Assembly (NCBI GenBank): GCA_019828565.1 | Contig: JAHDYR010000038.1 | Coordinates: 992,001-1,056,000, forward strand | Direction of reading: 5' to 3' | Source: Carpediemonas membranifera | Lineage: Eukaryota; Fornicata | Length of the DNA stretch: 64,000 bases | Shown here: positions 40,760-50,941 of the stretch, one piece after another | Numbering within the stretch: position 1 is the first letter of the stretch | How the letters are laid out: each line of letters opens with the position of its first letter | Position numbers and translations under genes: made by a program | Notes under the pieces: generated by a model | What the model was told of the DNA's origin: nothing | Seen by the model: only the letters and a program-made list of their open reading frames with translations | Database searches by the model: none

Positions 40760-41426
40760 TTTCTTCCGGACCGAAAATGAAGTATTCATTGAATTTAAAC
40801 AATTTACGGGAAAATGAATACCTTCATTGCATACTAAAGCGCGTATGCAGAGAGCCTGCAAGAGGTCCAGTGCGGTCTAACCACTGATTTCGACTTCTTT
40901 GCGACGCAGGTTAAGGCAAAAGGATGAAACGAGCAATATCTCAAAATTGACACGTTGGAATCGGTACGAGAGTGATTTTGCAGACTGCTGACGGGATGTA
41001 CATATGCGCAAAATCACTCTGGTACCGATTCCAACGTGTAGATTTCGAGATATGGTCGTTTTTTCGTTTTTCGACTTGATCAGAGTCAAATTCGCGAAAG
41101 AGAAGGCGAATATCTCTGTGAATATTGCAGACCACGAATCCAGACTGGGGGACACGTAGAATGTCAGGGGGAAGAATATGATGGTGTTGGTGACATCGCG
41201 TAAGGACGACCGGTCTTGCGCGGTCAACGCCGACAAAACTTGACGATTCAGAGAAATAAATGGCGCCACCGTATTCAGCACAAGACAGTGAACTCAGCTA
41301 TATGGTTTTTTCTCAGTATATTTACCCAGCGGCTGATCCCACAGTTTAAGGACGGGTATTAGCCTGCACTTTGCACGAAAAAATTCTGCCTGAACACGAC
41401 CAATTGTCCAAAACACAGCATTTAGC
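40760..41426. other. Non-coding part of arm with 32-bp inverted repeat
   Basis: ACACGTTGGAATCGGTAC... and its complement (31/32) form a stem at 40950-41039 around a 26-nt loop; the mirrored copy is at 59524-59613. An ORF of 134 codons overlaps the stem and is not convincing. No gene is seen. Confidence 0.55.
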
Positions 41427-41633
41427 ATGCAACATGAGCTGGAAGTAGCTGCAACATCTATTCTAGACCATTCAACAACGATTACGCAGGAAATTGACGC
41501 AATAGAGGCCATTCAGTCCCATTACTTCATAGATTCACGCTTGAACGATATTACGAGCAGTATCAGGCGAGAAACAAGTAAGCTGAACGCGATTGGTGAC
41601 TCCTTTCTCGCTGCGACATTTGCAGCATACTGA
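41427..41633 (+). CDS. Small coiled-coil ORF of transposon B (left arm)
   Basis: 68 codons from MQHELEVAATSILDHSTTIT; helical with IDAIEAIQSHYFIDSRLNDI. The same ORF lies in the right arm with a few changes. It is close in size and place to the coiled-coil ORF of transposon A. Unknown function. Confidence 0.4.
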   Translation: MQHELEVAATSILDHSTTITQEIDAIEAIQSHYFIDSRLNDITSSIRRETSKLNAIGDSFLAATFAAY

Positions 41634-41831
41634 CAGCCACGACACGCCATTAAGCTTATGTCAGGAGCGCCATCGCCAAACACGTAAATAGACCTGTACG
41701 ACAACCAGAGACGGACGTGAGTCAGAACGGTGTGCTACCGGAATACGCAGGGTGTTTTATGCCCTGTTGATTCCAGGAGCACGCTGCTCTGGGCCACGTG
41801 AGATTGACCGCGAGACTAAATCCGATCTTTA

Positions 41832-44354
41832 CTATCTCTTGCATATGCAAACATCAAGAGTGTGTCCCTGCTCGTGAATGGGAACATCCAGCCAGTCTGA
41901 GTCAAAGCTACAGTCTGCTTTCGACAAGACAGTGCGCCATAGGCCGTTGACTTCCTTCGTAAACACCATGTGCAGCTTTTGGCACTCAGTCGCTGTCAGC
42001 GTCTTAGAATGCACACTCCGGATACGAAGCCACCAATTGGCATCCTTACAACACTTATGAATGCGCATAAGTTTCAGGGGTGACTGGGGTGGGACATCTG
42101 TTTCGCGTCTTCCGTAGGAAATCACTCCACGAAGGCATCTGAACAGCAACTCAACCTGCTCCTTCAGAATAGTGCTCTCAAGAACCGTCTGGTTCTGACG
42201 CAATCGCACTCGACTCTCCTGATTCCCAATGAAATCACGTTCAAAGCACTCTTCGATGACTCGACCAAAGGAGGGCCGAGTCTTCGCTTGTATCTCCGGC
42301 AGCGCGGCAATACGCGCCAATCCGTGAAGTGTATCAACACACGGCGCCGTATCGGGAGTCGCAGATGGTTGACGGATCGGAATGTCTGGGGCAACCGTGT
42401 TAGATGTGCTAAGACACATGGTCACAGAGAAGAGGTGCACGAGAAGTGCTGTCAAGCGATGCCACACGACCATGTTCTCAGTTACATCCTCGTGGGAATA
42501 GTAGTGCTCCTGGAGGTATGCAGCGAGTATGAATAATGACTGCACGGGTGGCGGGAACGCACGATGCAGCTTAAGTCCAATCGATGCTATCATCTTTCTC
42601 CCCTTGACTTGCTCGTTGCAGCCCGTCGTACGGCTGGGTGGCTCAAACGACGCCAGATTCGCTAGCATCGCGTTCCTTGCCTTCACCTCCTTAATTTGAC
42701 GAGGGTCGCTGTCTGGGTCAATTGGCTCTGGCTTGAACATGCGGCACATGGCATGAATCAACGACACAAAGTCATGACTGACATGCATGATCGGAGGGAA
42801 TAAGAAGACGCAGTCTCTGGGCAGCGATGCAGTCGACGTCTCAAACAAAGTGGGAGCGATGCACTTCTTCTGATGGTTATAGAAGGATCCCCATTTGGCC
42901 TCTCTGTCCATAACAGTGTCGAACTGTGACTTATGCTTCGCCAGCAGGATATCTGCCAAGGTGCAGCGCGGGGTGCGACCAAAGGGACTCCAGCCCTTGT
43001 TCTTCGAATGAACGGAACTGAATGGCGAGGGGTAATTGCCTCCAATGAGTGCCCCGCAAACCTTGGACATGGCTGGATGGTCTGCGATAATAAAGACACG
43101 CGTTACTCGGCAGAGGAGACCCGTGTTCCTGACTTCCAGCACCTCGCGGTGTGTGCTCTCGATGGATTGTTCAATGAAGGCAAAGTGCTCAGTGATGAGA
43201 CTTTCTGGGCCGTTGTATTCAAGAATCCGGAAAGGAGGAGTCGCACCAGACGGAAAGACTTTGTGGGAGTCGTCGAGGAAACGAATCTTAACAGCGGTTG
43301 TCAGACCTCTCCACGCATCGACCCACACCTCTAACACGAGTGGGATCGTCCCCGTCTCAGCGGAATGACTCTGTCGTCTTAATGTCCGAGCTGCACTCTT
43401 GCGCCCGGATCGTGACGTCTCCAGCGATACGGGGAATGCAACCGCTTGGCGATAATACTCCATGATATCAAATGATGCATGATATACATGGGTATATCTT
43501 GTACTCGTCTGCATCCGAGGGGTGAGGCCTTGCTCTTTCATGATGCTATAGTGAGTCTCACGGTCCTGCTCTGAGTCATAGAAGACGACGATTTTTCCTG
43601 CAACGTGCTCTGCATGGGCCGAGTCGCCCTGAATAGATGATCGTACAACATCAAGAGGAGCTTCGACATGGGTGATGAGGTCGAGCTCATATTCCTGATT
43701 GGCCTGATCAGACCTTCTCGCCGTTACCCTGTGCTGAATGTTGGCGGGAACGTGACTGCGGATAAATCTCCTCCAAGCGGTGTCAGATTGGAGAAGTGAT
43801 TCTATCTCCTCCATATTCTGGATATTACACGCGAGAGACTTGATCTTCGAGGTAACAGGAGATATCCGCACAATATCAAGGTTAAGCCTACCTGCAAGAG
43901 AGTTCATTATGCGGATCTCGTCGTTAACGGCATTGTATCCGTTTGTGATGGACTTGAGCTGGTTCGTTAGTTGAATCAGGCGCTCCGTGTCGGCCAGACG
44001 CTTCCGTAGACACTCATTCTCGGCTGCGAGAGTGTCAACTGCGGATGTATGCTTCACGTAGGCTCTTGGGTAAGTCGTGTGATTCCTCTTCTCCGCAGCG
44101 ATAGATGTGGCAGTCGGAGAGGGGTACAGCTGCTTTGAAACATCCTGGCGACATATATATCCTGCACTGAGCAACTCTTGAACAACCTGGACGAACTCAC
44201 GGCGTTGGGGAGCTTTGGAAACACGAAACCGATGTGTGCTGACGTTATCTGAGTCAATGGAAAGGTACACGCTGCATAGAATGGTGTTGATGCCAGTATC
44301 CTCTTGAGGAGCATAAATAGTGCCGTGTAATAGCGTCCACTTCGGTATTAGCAT
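41832..44354 (-). CDS. Putative DDE-type transposase of transposon B (left arm, intact)
   Basis: The open frame covers 871 codons from GTG 44447; the first ATG is codon 32 at 44354 (MLIPKWTLLHGTIY), used here. The N-terminal third includes a coiled coil (AVDTLAAENECLRKRLADTE). The middle holds LEVWVDAWRG (Asp near residue 376), TRVFIIADHPAMSKVCGA (Asp near 456) followed by GGNYPSPF, and SRTTGCNEQVKGRK (Glu near 612; numbering from 44447). All three acids are kept in transposon A, so D-D-E is a reasonable guess. The 'strand-G/A-D-H...G..YP' block recalls the second-Asp region of several eukaryotic DDE superfamilies. A conserved CCKDAN/K..W block lies near the C-terminus. Divergent from the zinc-finger gene across 190 bp. 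Confidence 0.65.
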   Translation of the reverse strand: MLIPKWTLLHGTIYAPQEDTGINTILCSVYLSIDSDNVSTHRFRVSKAPQRREFVQVVQELLSAGYICRQDVSKQLYPSPTATSIAAEKRNHTTYPRAYVKHTSAVDTLAAENECLRKRLADTERLIQLTNQLKSITNGYNAVNDEIRIMNSLAGRLNLDIVRISPVTSKIKSLACNIQNMEEIESLLQSDTAWRRFIRSHVPANIQHRVTARRSDQANQEYELDLITHVEAPLDVVRSSIQGDSAHAEHVAGKIVVFYDSEQDRETHYSIMKEQGLTPRMQTSTRYTHVYHASFDIMEYYRQAVAFPVSLETSRSGRKSAARTLRRQSHSAETGTIPLVLEVWVDAWRGLTTAVKIRFLDDSHKVFPSGATPPFRILEYNGPESLITEHFAFIEQSIESTHREVLEVRNTGLLCRVTRVFIIADHPAMSKVCGALIGGNYPSPFSSVHSKNKGWSPFGRTPRCTLADILLAKHKSQFDTVMDREAKWGSFYNHQKKCIAPTLFETSTASLPRDCVFLFPPIMHVSHDFVSLIHAMCRMFKPEPIDPDSDPRQIKEVKARNAMLANLASFEPPSRTTGCNEQVKGRKMIASIGLKLHRAFPPPVQSLFILAAYLQEHYYSHEDVTENMVVWHRLTALLVHLFSVTMCLSTSNTVAPDIPIRQPSATPDTAPCVDTLHGLARIAALPEIQAKTRPSFGRVIEECFERDFIGNQESRVRLRQNQTVLESTILKEQVELLFRCLRGVISYGRRETDVPPQSPLKLMRIHKCCKDANWWLRIRSVHSKTLTATECQKLHMVFTKEVNGLWRTVLSKADCSFDSDWLDVPIHEQGHTLDVCICKR

Positions 44355-44544
44355 CCTCTTTGAAAGGTTAAGGATTAGCTCAGAAGACAATTGCCCAGCC
44401 TCATGTTTAACTCGTCTCTGTCGACGTCTGATGCGAACCTGAGTCACGATTGGCCGCGGGCTGGTGAGTCTTTATTCTCCTTCTCTATTAATGTTAATGA
44501 TTGGTTGTAACAATACCAATTTTTAGTAGAAAATCTACTCTGGA
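44355..44544. promoter_or_regulatory. Divergent promoter region, left arm of B
   Basis: 190 bp between the putative transposase and zinc-finger genes, AT-rich near 44480-44540 (tattaatgttaatgattgg...tagtagaaaatc). Presumably drives both; mirrored at 56018-56207. Confidence 0.4.
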
Positions 44545-45826
44545 ATGACAGAAACGGAGCTAGAAACGAAGCGCGCGGCCGTAAATGAGAACATGGCGGA
44601 CGATCATGCAGTTAAGGCTGTTTCTAAGAGATCGAGACCGATGACGAAGTGGAACACAACCGCTTTGAGTACTTGCCGGTCAATTCTCATGATGGGCATG
44701 CTTAAGGCCTTCTTCACGTTTGCGTTTGACGTCTTTGACTCAGACCCAACTGGCCTGTCCATCAAAAAGCTCGGAAATGCGTTCAACCACATCATCGTGT
44801 CGTTTCTTCAGCCGTGCTCCGAAACACCGGACTTCCTCGATGAGCTGAAGTTGAAACCTGGCGTCTCGATGGGAAGGGTTGTTGCGAAGAACGTCCGAGA
44901 TTGGGCTGAGACGATGGGGGTTACTGTGGCCATATCTGACGGGAAACCCAAGGTTGTCCATGCTCTCTGCAAGAGCTCCTCGCCCAGTCCGTTCGGAGCT
45001 AACCAGCGCGATCAGATCCGTCCTGTCGAGACTCATTATTCCTGTGCCAGATAATCTCGACTCCCGAGACTTTAATCTCTGTGTGCCCGATATCAATGAC
45101 CCGGAGAGATTTGTGGGCAAGTGCAGAACAGTTGAAATCCCCAACCCTGCCACCCCCGCCCTTACACACGTGAAGCAAGAGCTTTGCGTGAAAAGTGAGC
45201 CTTTCCTGCACTCATCGTCCGGTCCCACTTCGGTTCCCTCTCCAGCTTCCCCTCAAGCGCCTCGCGAGTCGATTGTGCTGCACGATGTTCACCGTGTCGC
45301 GATGAGTGTCGATCAGAGGCTCGCCACCGTGGAGGCACGTCTGGCCAGCCAAGGGGACAACGATGACGATGTGTCTGAGGTCGGTGATGATTCTTTCTCG
45401 ATTCTCGACATTCAGAATAGGCTGCTTTGTTTCTGTTGCGGCCATTGCCACAGTCTGGACTGGATCGACAATCGCGTGACGTCAAAGTTTGTGACTTGCC
45501 AGGAATGCAAAGTGAACTTCCACGACAACTCACGCTGTGTCCCTCCCCGGCCTAAGACTGGAAAGAACAAGAACTGGGCCGAGTCCACTAAGGGTCGCTG
45601 GAAATACACGTGTAGCTATTGCCTCAATGAGAAGAAGTGTTACGCATGCCGACGCAACGACTCAGCCGTGCACTGTAGGCAGTGCGGGCACTGGTTCTGT
45701 AACTCTGCCAACTGCGTACAGATGGAGCTGCTGAAGATTGTCATCTGTGGCAAGTCGATTCCCAAGATTCGGCTCTGTCCCGACTGTTACTCGTCGTACG
45801 AATTGGTGATCCAGAACAGTGAGTAA
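44545..45826 (+). CDS. PHD-like zinc-finger protein of transposon B (left arm)
   Basis: ATG 44545 (MTETELETKRAAVNENMADD). The frame changes near 44970 at the same place in both arms, so an intron or programmed shift is as likely as decay. The second part, from LTSAIRSVLSRLIIP, has an acidic linker and then LLCFCCGHCHSLDW, FVTCQECKVNFHDNSRC, TCSYC, KKCYACRR, VHCRQCGHWFCNSANC and LCPDC. This Cys/His array follows that of transposon A pair by pair. Probably a nuclear protein with two cross-brace fingers; binding to chromatin is inference. Confidence 0.65.
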
Positions 45827-46042
45827 ATGAAGACATTGCTTGTTATTGAGTTGACCACTGTGGCAATGTTGATGCCACATGATGACAGATGTGTGTACCA
45901 TGCGCCCGGCTGCTCTTCCCCGCCGTTCTTCCTCACCGTTCTCCAGGCGCTCTTCTCGGGCTCCTGTCCCCATGCCTTCGTTTCCCTGCCGCTCTCCCTG
46001 CATCTTGCTCCCCGCCGTCTCTTTAAACAATCTTCTTGATGC

Positions 46043-46406
46043 CACCGTCACCACGCGATGTACTCCTGCAGCTTCGGAATCATCCTCAGTAGCGCTTCAA
46101 ACATCATGCTGGCGTATCCTGCTGAATCCTTCGCCCCAGAGCTCATATCGGTTTCTTCAGAACGAAATTCTAAAGAAATGTTCGGTGGTAAGTGAGATCA
46201 CTGCGCGTCTAGAGACAGCAGAAACGTAACCTACAGCCCATATTGATGTGGGCTGGGCGTTGCTTCAACTGATAAATGCCACATTTCTCTGTTTACATGG
46301 TAAGGTAACACGTGAGTGCTTTGTACTGGCATACTTAAAGGCAAGGTAAGGTTGGCGGACGTAGTATCACCCGTGGCGCTTGACTATCACTCAATCAGAC
46401 AGATAT
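46043..46406. other. Spacer between left arm and SET gene of B
   Basis: Only short, overlapping ORFs. No recognisable gene, RNA or repeat apart from the arm boundary at 46042. Confidence 0.4.
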
Positions 46407-47062
46407 TTATTTCTTCGTGGATACCTTGTCGAAGAACTGCAATGCCAAGGTCAACTTGCCTTCCTTCGTCATCTCTTTGTCGGTCAGCAGTGTCTCGAAG
46501 TCAGCGACAACGAGAGGCCGGCAAGCAAAGGGGTCAGCCCAATAGTCATCTTCGTAGGCGACCGAGAGGAACTCAAACGGACGAATGTCAACGCTTGCTT
46601 CATATACAATGACAGGCAAGACTGCATCCTCCACACAAACATGGCACAGAAGAGCACTGACATTGTGGTACTAAATAATTGGGGGAGAGGCATGTTACAA
46701 ACAGCAGAGTTGTCGTTCACCGTGTGGACTCCAAGCTTGCCCATCAGTGAAGACGCATCCATAGCGAACTTCGTCGTGCCAACGCGAGTGCAGTACGTGG
46801 GGTCATCCGGCTGGAAGTCGATCAGTCGGCCGCAGTACAGGCCGATGATGCTCTTCGCAGGGATTTCGGCACGAGACGCGATGCCCTTGCCAGCGGTGCC
46901 TCCATATAGCGTGCGCTGATCAGTCATGTACAGCTGTACGCTCTTGGAGACACCGTTGGCCGCTATCGTGATGTCCCGGTCCAGGAACGAGCTACCCTCC
47001 TGCTTCCAGTCAATATCCTTCAAGTCTGCCGGTATTTTTGTCAAACAGCAGCTCATAGTCAT
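46407..47062 (-). pseudogene. SET-domain protein of transposon B, frame-broken
   Basis: ATG 47062 (MTMSCCLTKIPADLKDIDWK). GGTAGKGIASRAEIPAKSII-GLYCGRLID matches the first SET strands of transposon A's protein; KFAMDASSLMGKLGVHTVND corresponds to its AVDAMSAAAGVHLINH part, with VND in place of INH. After NSAVC the frame shifts near 46690, and the rest (EDAVLPVIVYEASVDI, RPFEFLSVAYEDDYW) is read in another frame. There the motif has AYEDDYW where A has DYGETYF. The Asn-His and Tyr motifs are altered, so methyltransferase activity is doubtful even if spliced. Confidence 0.6.
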
Positions 47063-47477
47063 GACGAGACATGCTAGAACCCTCCGAGGGGATTACGATC
47101 GTTTCTTCCGACATCGTTCTCAGAATTCGACCCGTTTATAAATCAATAATAAGCAAGCTAAGCTGCAGCTCAGGCACCCTCCATGCGCTCGTTCCCTGGC
47201 ATCTTGGCCCGCGGCCTCTTCAGCGGCGTTTCGACCCCTCTCGTAAATCGAGAGGTCTTCTTGATGTTGTTACTGTCTCTGTGCTCCCATTGCTTGCCAG
47301 TCTCATTGTAGTGTTAAGTTAGTGCCAAATGGTCTTTATTGCTGTTCGCTCGCATTAATACGGAAGAGAAAGAATGATGATGTTGATTAGCTTGCGGGGA
47401 AAGGCATTACCAAGCATTTGACGCGCACAACCTGCTTAATACTGCATAAAAAGCATCGCTGATCGCTTTTTCTCTCT
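47063..47477. other. Spacer with diverged start of the 1.1-kb unit
   Basis: From about 47380 the sequence resembles the 1.1-kb unit (tgttgattag..., catttgacgcgcacaacctgcttaatactgcataaa) with several changes. No gene. Confidence 0.5.
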
Positions 47478-47577
47478 NNNNNNNNNNNNNNNNNNNNNNN
47501 NNNNNNNNNNNNNNNNNNNNNNNNNNNNNNNNNNNNNNNNNNNNNNNNNNNNNNNNNNNNNNNNNNNNNNNNNNNNN
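47478..47577. other. Assembly gap (100 N)
   Basis: Exactly 100 N, a conventional gap of unknown length, within the repeated part of transposon B. Confidence 0.99.
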
Positions 47578-47635
47578 TGCTGGCTGTGCTGCTGCCACAA
47601 ACCCTGACAAGCAGCACCTTCTTCCATTGGCCCTG

Positions 47636-47940
47636 CTACGGACACTTACTTCCGGTATCTCTCTCAGACATATCACACTCAACCTGTTGTGACTGAAGAA
47701 ATGACAGGTTGTCGACGAGGCTATCCTCGGCATCGCTGTCTGAACTCTCCTCATCCTCCCACTCTCCTTCCAGCATCTCCAACCCGGCCTCATCGTCAAA
47801 CTCGCCCTCCACTGCGGTCTCCGGCATCTCTGCCTCGCCAGCTGTCTCGTCAAACAGCGCCTCATCGTCAGACTCACCCTCCCCGTGTCGCCCCCTCGGG
47901 CTTACGCTGGTCGTGGAGCTGGACCATCCTAATCCTGAGC
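47636..47940 (-). pseudogene. Truncated copy of the acidic-tail ORF
   Basis: Encodes MPETAVEGEFDDEAGLEMLE and SLVDNLSFLQSQQVECDMSE, the acidic middle of the protein at 51651-53012, with both ends missing and small changes. It belongs to a 1.1-kb unit copy in the orientation opposite to the main gene. Confidence 0.7.
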
Positions 47941-47975
47941 TTTTGTAAAGCCACCAGGTCGGCAGAGCTTAAGGT

Positions 47976-48040
47976 AATCCTGGCGCCCTCATCCTGGCGC
48001 CTCATCCCTGGCGCCGTCATCCCTGGCGTCCTCTCCCTCA
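47976..48040. repeat. Minisatellite of CCTGGCGCC-CTCAT type
   Basis: Four to five imperfect 13-16 bp repeats (cctggcgccctcatcctggcgcctcatccctggcgcc...). Also in the other unit copies near 53452-53500 (inverted), 62250-62310 and 63345-63405. Confidence 0.75.
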
Positions 48041-48311
48041 TAAATCTGAATCATCTTCTTGTCTTGCTCCCGATGTTGTCATTGCTGTTTTCGTGTCCAC
48101 AAGCATTCCAGTCTCATTATAATGTTTATTCAGTACCAAATCATCCTTTAGTGACGGGCATTCTCATCTGCATTGCCGAGAAAAGAGTTGATGTTGATTA
48201 GATGGTGACGAATGCATTACCGGACATTTGACGCGCACAACCTGCTTAATACTGCATAAAAGCATCGCTGATCGCTTTCTCTTCTGTTCTTCAACGCCCA
48301 AGGAGCGGCTT

Positions 48312-48338
48312 CCAGGTCGGCAACGGTTGCCGACCTGG
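48312..48338. repeat. 27-bp perfect palindrome, copy 1 of 6
   Basis: CCAGGTCGGCAAC, one centre base, then GTTGCCGACCTGG. Other copies: 53144-53170, 54241-54267, 61489-61515, 62585-62611, 63682-63708; one in each 1.1-kb unit. Confidence 0.9.
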
Positions 48339-48539
48339 ACCCGTGCAGTTTATGCTCGCAACCAAAGTTGGTCACAGTTTCAATGATACGTGTTAACAAT
48401 GCAACATAGACGGGTAAACACTGGTGTGAACTAATATATCCTCGCTAATTCACGTGACGTGAGTGATGTTGCACTTGTGACTATGAACAGACTCCTAGTT
48501 AATAGTACCGATCAAATTACCGAATACTTCATGTCATAT

Positions 48540-50522
48540 TTAGTTCTTACGTCTCCTAATCTTCACCTGGGTCGGCTTTGAGACCTTCCGCAAAGTTGCA
48601 TGTCGACCCATCAACTGTATCACGTAGTTGATGTCGAGCCTGGCGCACTCCGCCCTAAAACTCTCCAGCGCTCTACTCTGATCGCCATCGAAGGGACGCC
48701 GCACTGTCAATGCATTGCCCTTCTCGTTACGGTAAATGTGCGTGATCATCTTCTCATCAATGTTGACAAGCATGGTCGGCTTCCCTGTCATCGAAGTCCA
48801 CACTCTGATTGCTTCAACGCATGCCCATCTCGTCACTGTCCCGTCACTATTGACGTGCTCAGGAAACAGCTCATCCAGAAGCTCTATCTCTGTCATCTTT
48901 GAGAATACGGCCATGGTCCTTGCGTGGGCGAGGAGCGTCTGGCGGTAAGCTGTCGCCTCATCCTCAGCCTTGAGCTTCTGCGACAAGGGCAATTTGCGTC
49001 TGAACGCAGTAAATGTTCTCAGACCCGACATCATCATCAGGCAGTGAATGATGCAGTTCCCATAACCCAGGGTCGGATACGTAGGCCAACCTGAACTCGG
49101 AAGCCTTGTCGTGATGATCATGTCGAATGCCACAGTTCGGTTGTAGCGGGTTGGGTCAGACCTGGCGTTGACCACTCTTCCGCTCTCCTCGGTTTCACCC
49201 TCCTCCTCTGCCCCACCCTCCTCGTCTGACTCGGCCTTCTCTTCCTCCTGCTCCTCCTCTGACTTACTCTTGGCCGGAGAGTGCTGTGCGATGATATCCT
49301 TCATCTCAGGCGTAAAGTTGAGGTCTATGGGGTCTGCCAGGTCATTCGGAGCGGTTGCTTGTGCAGACGCTGAGCAAACATCCTCGTCGTCGCCGGAGTT
49401 GCCGCCCTCGAGGTCGCCAAAGTGCAGCTCCTCCATCAACTCATCCGCCACTGGCTCCTCTTCCTCCTCTGACTCGACCTCCTCCACTGGCTCCTCTTCC
49501 TCCTCTGACTCGACCTCCTCCACTGGCTCCTCTTCCTCCTCTGACTCCTCCTCCGAGTCCTCTGGCCTGGCCTTCTCGGGCGTGATGATGAGGGCCTTGC
49601 GCTTCACAGACATGGCTGCCTGCGCCTCGTCCGTATCGCGTCGGGGACAGGAAGTCCTGGAGACTGTGCCAGACTGTGGCGGGATGGGGCTGCATGGGAG
49701 TGATGCATCCATGGACTTGTCAGCGTCATAGGCTGCCTCTCGCTCAGCCTGCTGCTGCAGAAGGCGTCGATGCAGCGTGATGACTTCCTCACTCTTTGCC
49801 GTCAAGCTCTTCCTCAACTGCTTGACTCTCTTCTTGTATCCTCGAACAATTTTGTGATAGTAATCGATGATAGCGCCAGTACCTGGGGGAGCAGGGGCGT
49901 ACCTTCTCCCGCGGGGGTCTCCAACCATTCCAGGGCGATGATGTACTCTTCGAAGTACGAGCGGCAGGAGTGCTTCATGTAAGCAAGGTCTGCCTCCTTG
50001 CTGCGCACCCTGGCAACCATTGCTGTGACATGGTCGCGCACAAGCGCGTTGGTGGATGTCGCGTTGCGCCACGCCCGAACCTTGACACTCAGCGCCTCTT
50101 TTCGATACGCGCGCCCTCATTCTCCTTGGCATACTCAGCCCTCTTGGAGTTCTTGAAGGCTGTGACAGCGGCCGACTCAAACGCCTTCATCTCCTTCTCC
50201 GTGAAGGTTGCCTCGATGTTCTCGTTCGAGGTCTTATCCTGCACCTGCTGAGACAGCAATGCCTCGAGTTCTGCCTTCTTCTCGCCCTGAATCTCGAAAT
50301 ATGAGCACAGGTGGTTAAAGTTGATCCCTATATAAACATTTGCACCAATTACGTACCGTTCTTGACGACTATATCGAAGATATCGTTCTCGTCGAGCAAT
50401 TTGTCCCGAAGAACGGCACTCTTCGCCTTGTTTGTCTTCTTCTCCTTGAATTCGGTGATAACGGCCTCAATCACATCATCTGAGGTGCTCTCGATCCACT
50501 CGTGAAGGAATTCGAACGTCAT
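48540..50522 (-). CDS. OTU-like protein of transposon B, spliced
   Basis: ATG 50522 (MTFEFLHEWIESTSDDVIEA). A 29-nt candidate intron (50328-50356, GTACGT...ATATAG) restores VKNGINFNHLCSYFEI in frame. Further breaks lie near 50110 and at a possible 20-nt intron 49883-49902. The main part has a coiled coil (KKRVKQLRKSLTAKSEEV), an acidic stretch with three near-identical 12-residue repeats (EEPVEEVESEEE), then YPTLGYGNCIIHCLMMMSG, like the OTU Cys loop, and near the end INYVIQLMGRHATL, like its His strand. The DGSC of transposon A is YGNC here, so activity is less certain. Homologue of 28936-30311. Confidence 0.6.
50328..50356 (-). other. Candidate 29-nt intron
   Basis: GTACGTAATTGG...TTTATATAG on the minus strand. 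Splicing keeps the frame open for about 80 further codons, which match in style the N-terminal region of the transposon A homologue. Confidence 0.6.
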
Positions 50523-50875
50523 TCTTCTCTTCGTTATATCCCAATAATGGACATATAACAGAGATGAGAAAATTGCCAGTAACCGTAGGCAACGGGGTGT
50601 CGGAAACGTTATACCATACAAACGGGGGATATAATCGCTCCGAAAACATCCATTATGTGGACTGAATGGCGATATAACGTATGGGGAGTGATCCGACGAG
50701 CTTTCGGGCGGTGCAGGCTAAGACACACCAAGTCTGTGGTGCTATAACGTACCTCGGGACGCACTGTGGAGGCCCCTAGAGTACTCGGTCATGGCATGTC
50801 AGACCAAGGGTCCCTCAAATCTGGCCCCATTCAGGATGCTCCCCTAAATGTTCCGTTGCAAGCGTCTGACGGAGG
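50523..50875. promoter_or_regulatory. TATAACGT motif cluster upstream of the OTU-like gene of B
   Basis: GTTATAT...ATATAAC at 50531-50560, acgttata at 50606-50613, gatataacgt at 50671-50680 and gctataacgt at 50741-50750. Four related sites upstream of the start codon parallel the four palindromes of transposon A, though the sequence differs. Confidence 0.45.
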
Positions 50876-50941
50876 TTCTCTGGATACCGACCAAGATGGA
50901 GGTCACGTGAATCAACGGACGATAATTGCGGTATTCTGGCC
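50876..50941. promoter_or_regulatory. 66-bp conserved block, transposon B copy
   Basis: Differs from 30691-30756 at one base. Located between the OTU-like gene and the 51651 gene. Confidence 0.75.

Larger units (their letters stand above)
40689..46042 (+). repeat. Left inverted arm of transposon B
   Basis: 5354 bp, mirrored at 54519-59874 with very few differences. Carries the coiled-coil ORF, the putative transposase and the zinc-finger gene. Confidence 0.9.

Noticed and set aside
40877-41281. 134-codon minus-strand ORF in the arm of B
   Set aside because: Overlaps the 32-bp inverted repeat; no features; mirrored ORF adds no independent support.
47976-48040. CRISPR-like repeats
   Set aside because: Short contiguous minisatellite without spacers; eukaryotic context.
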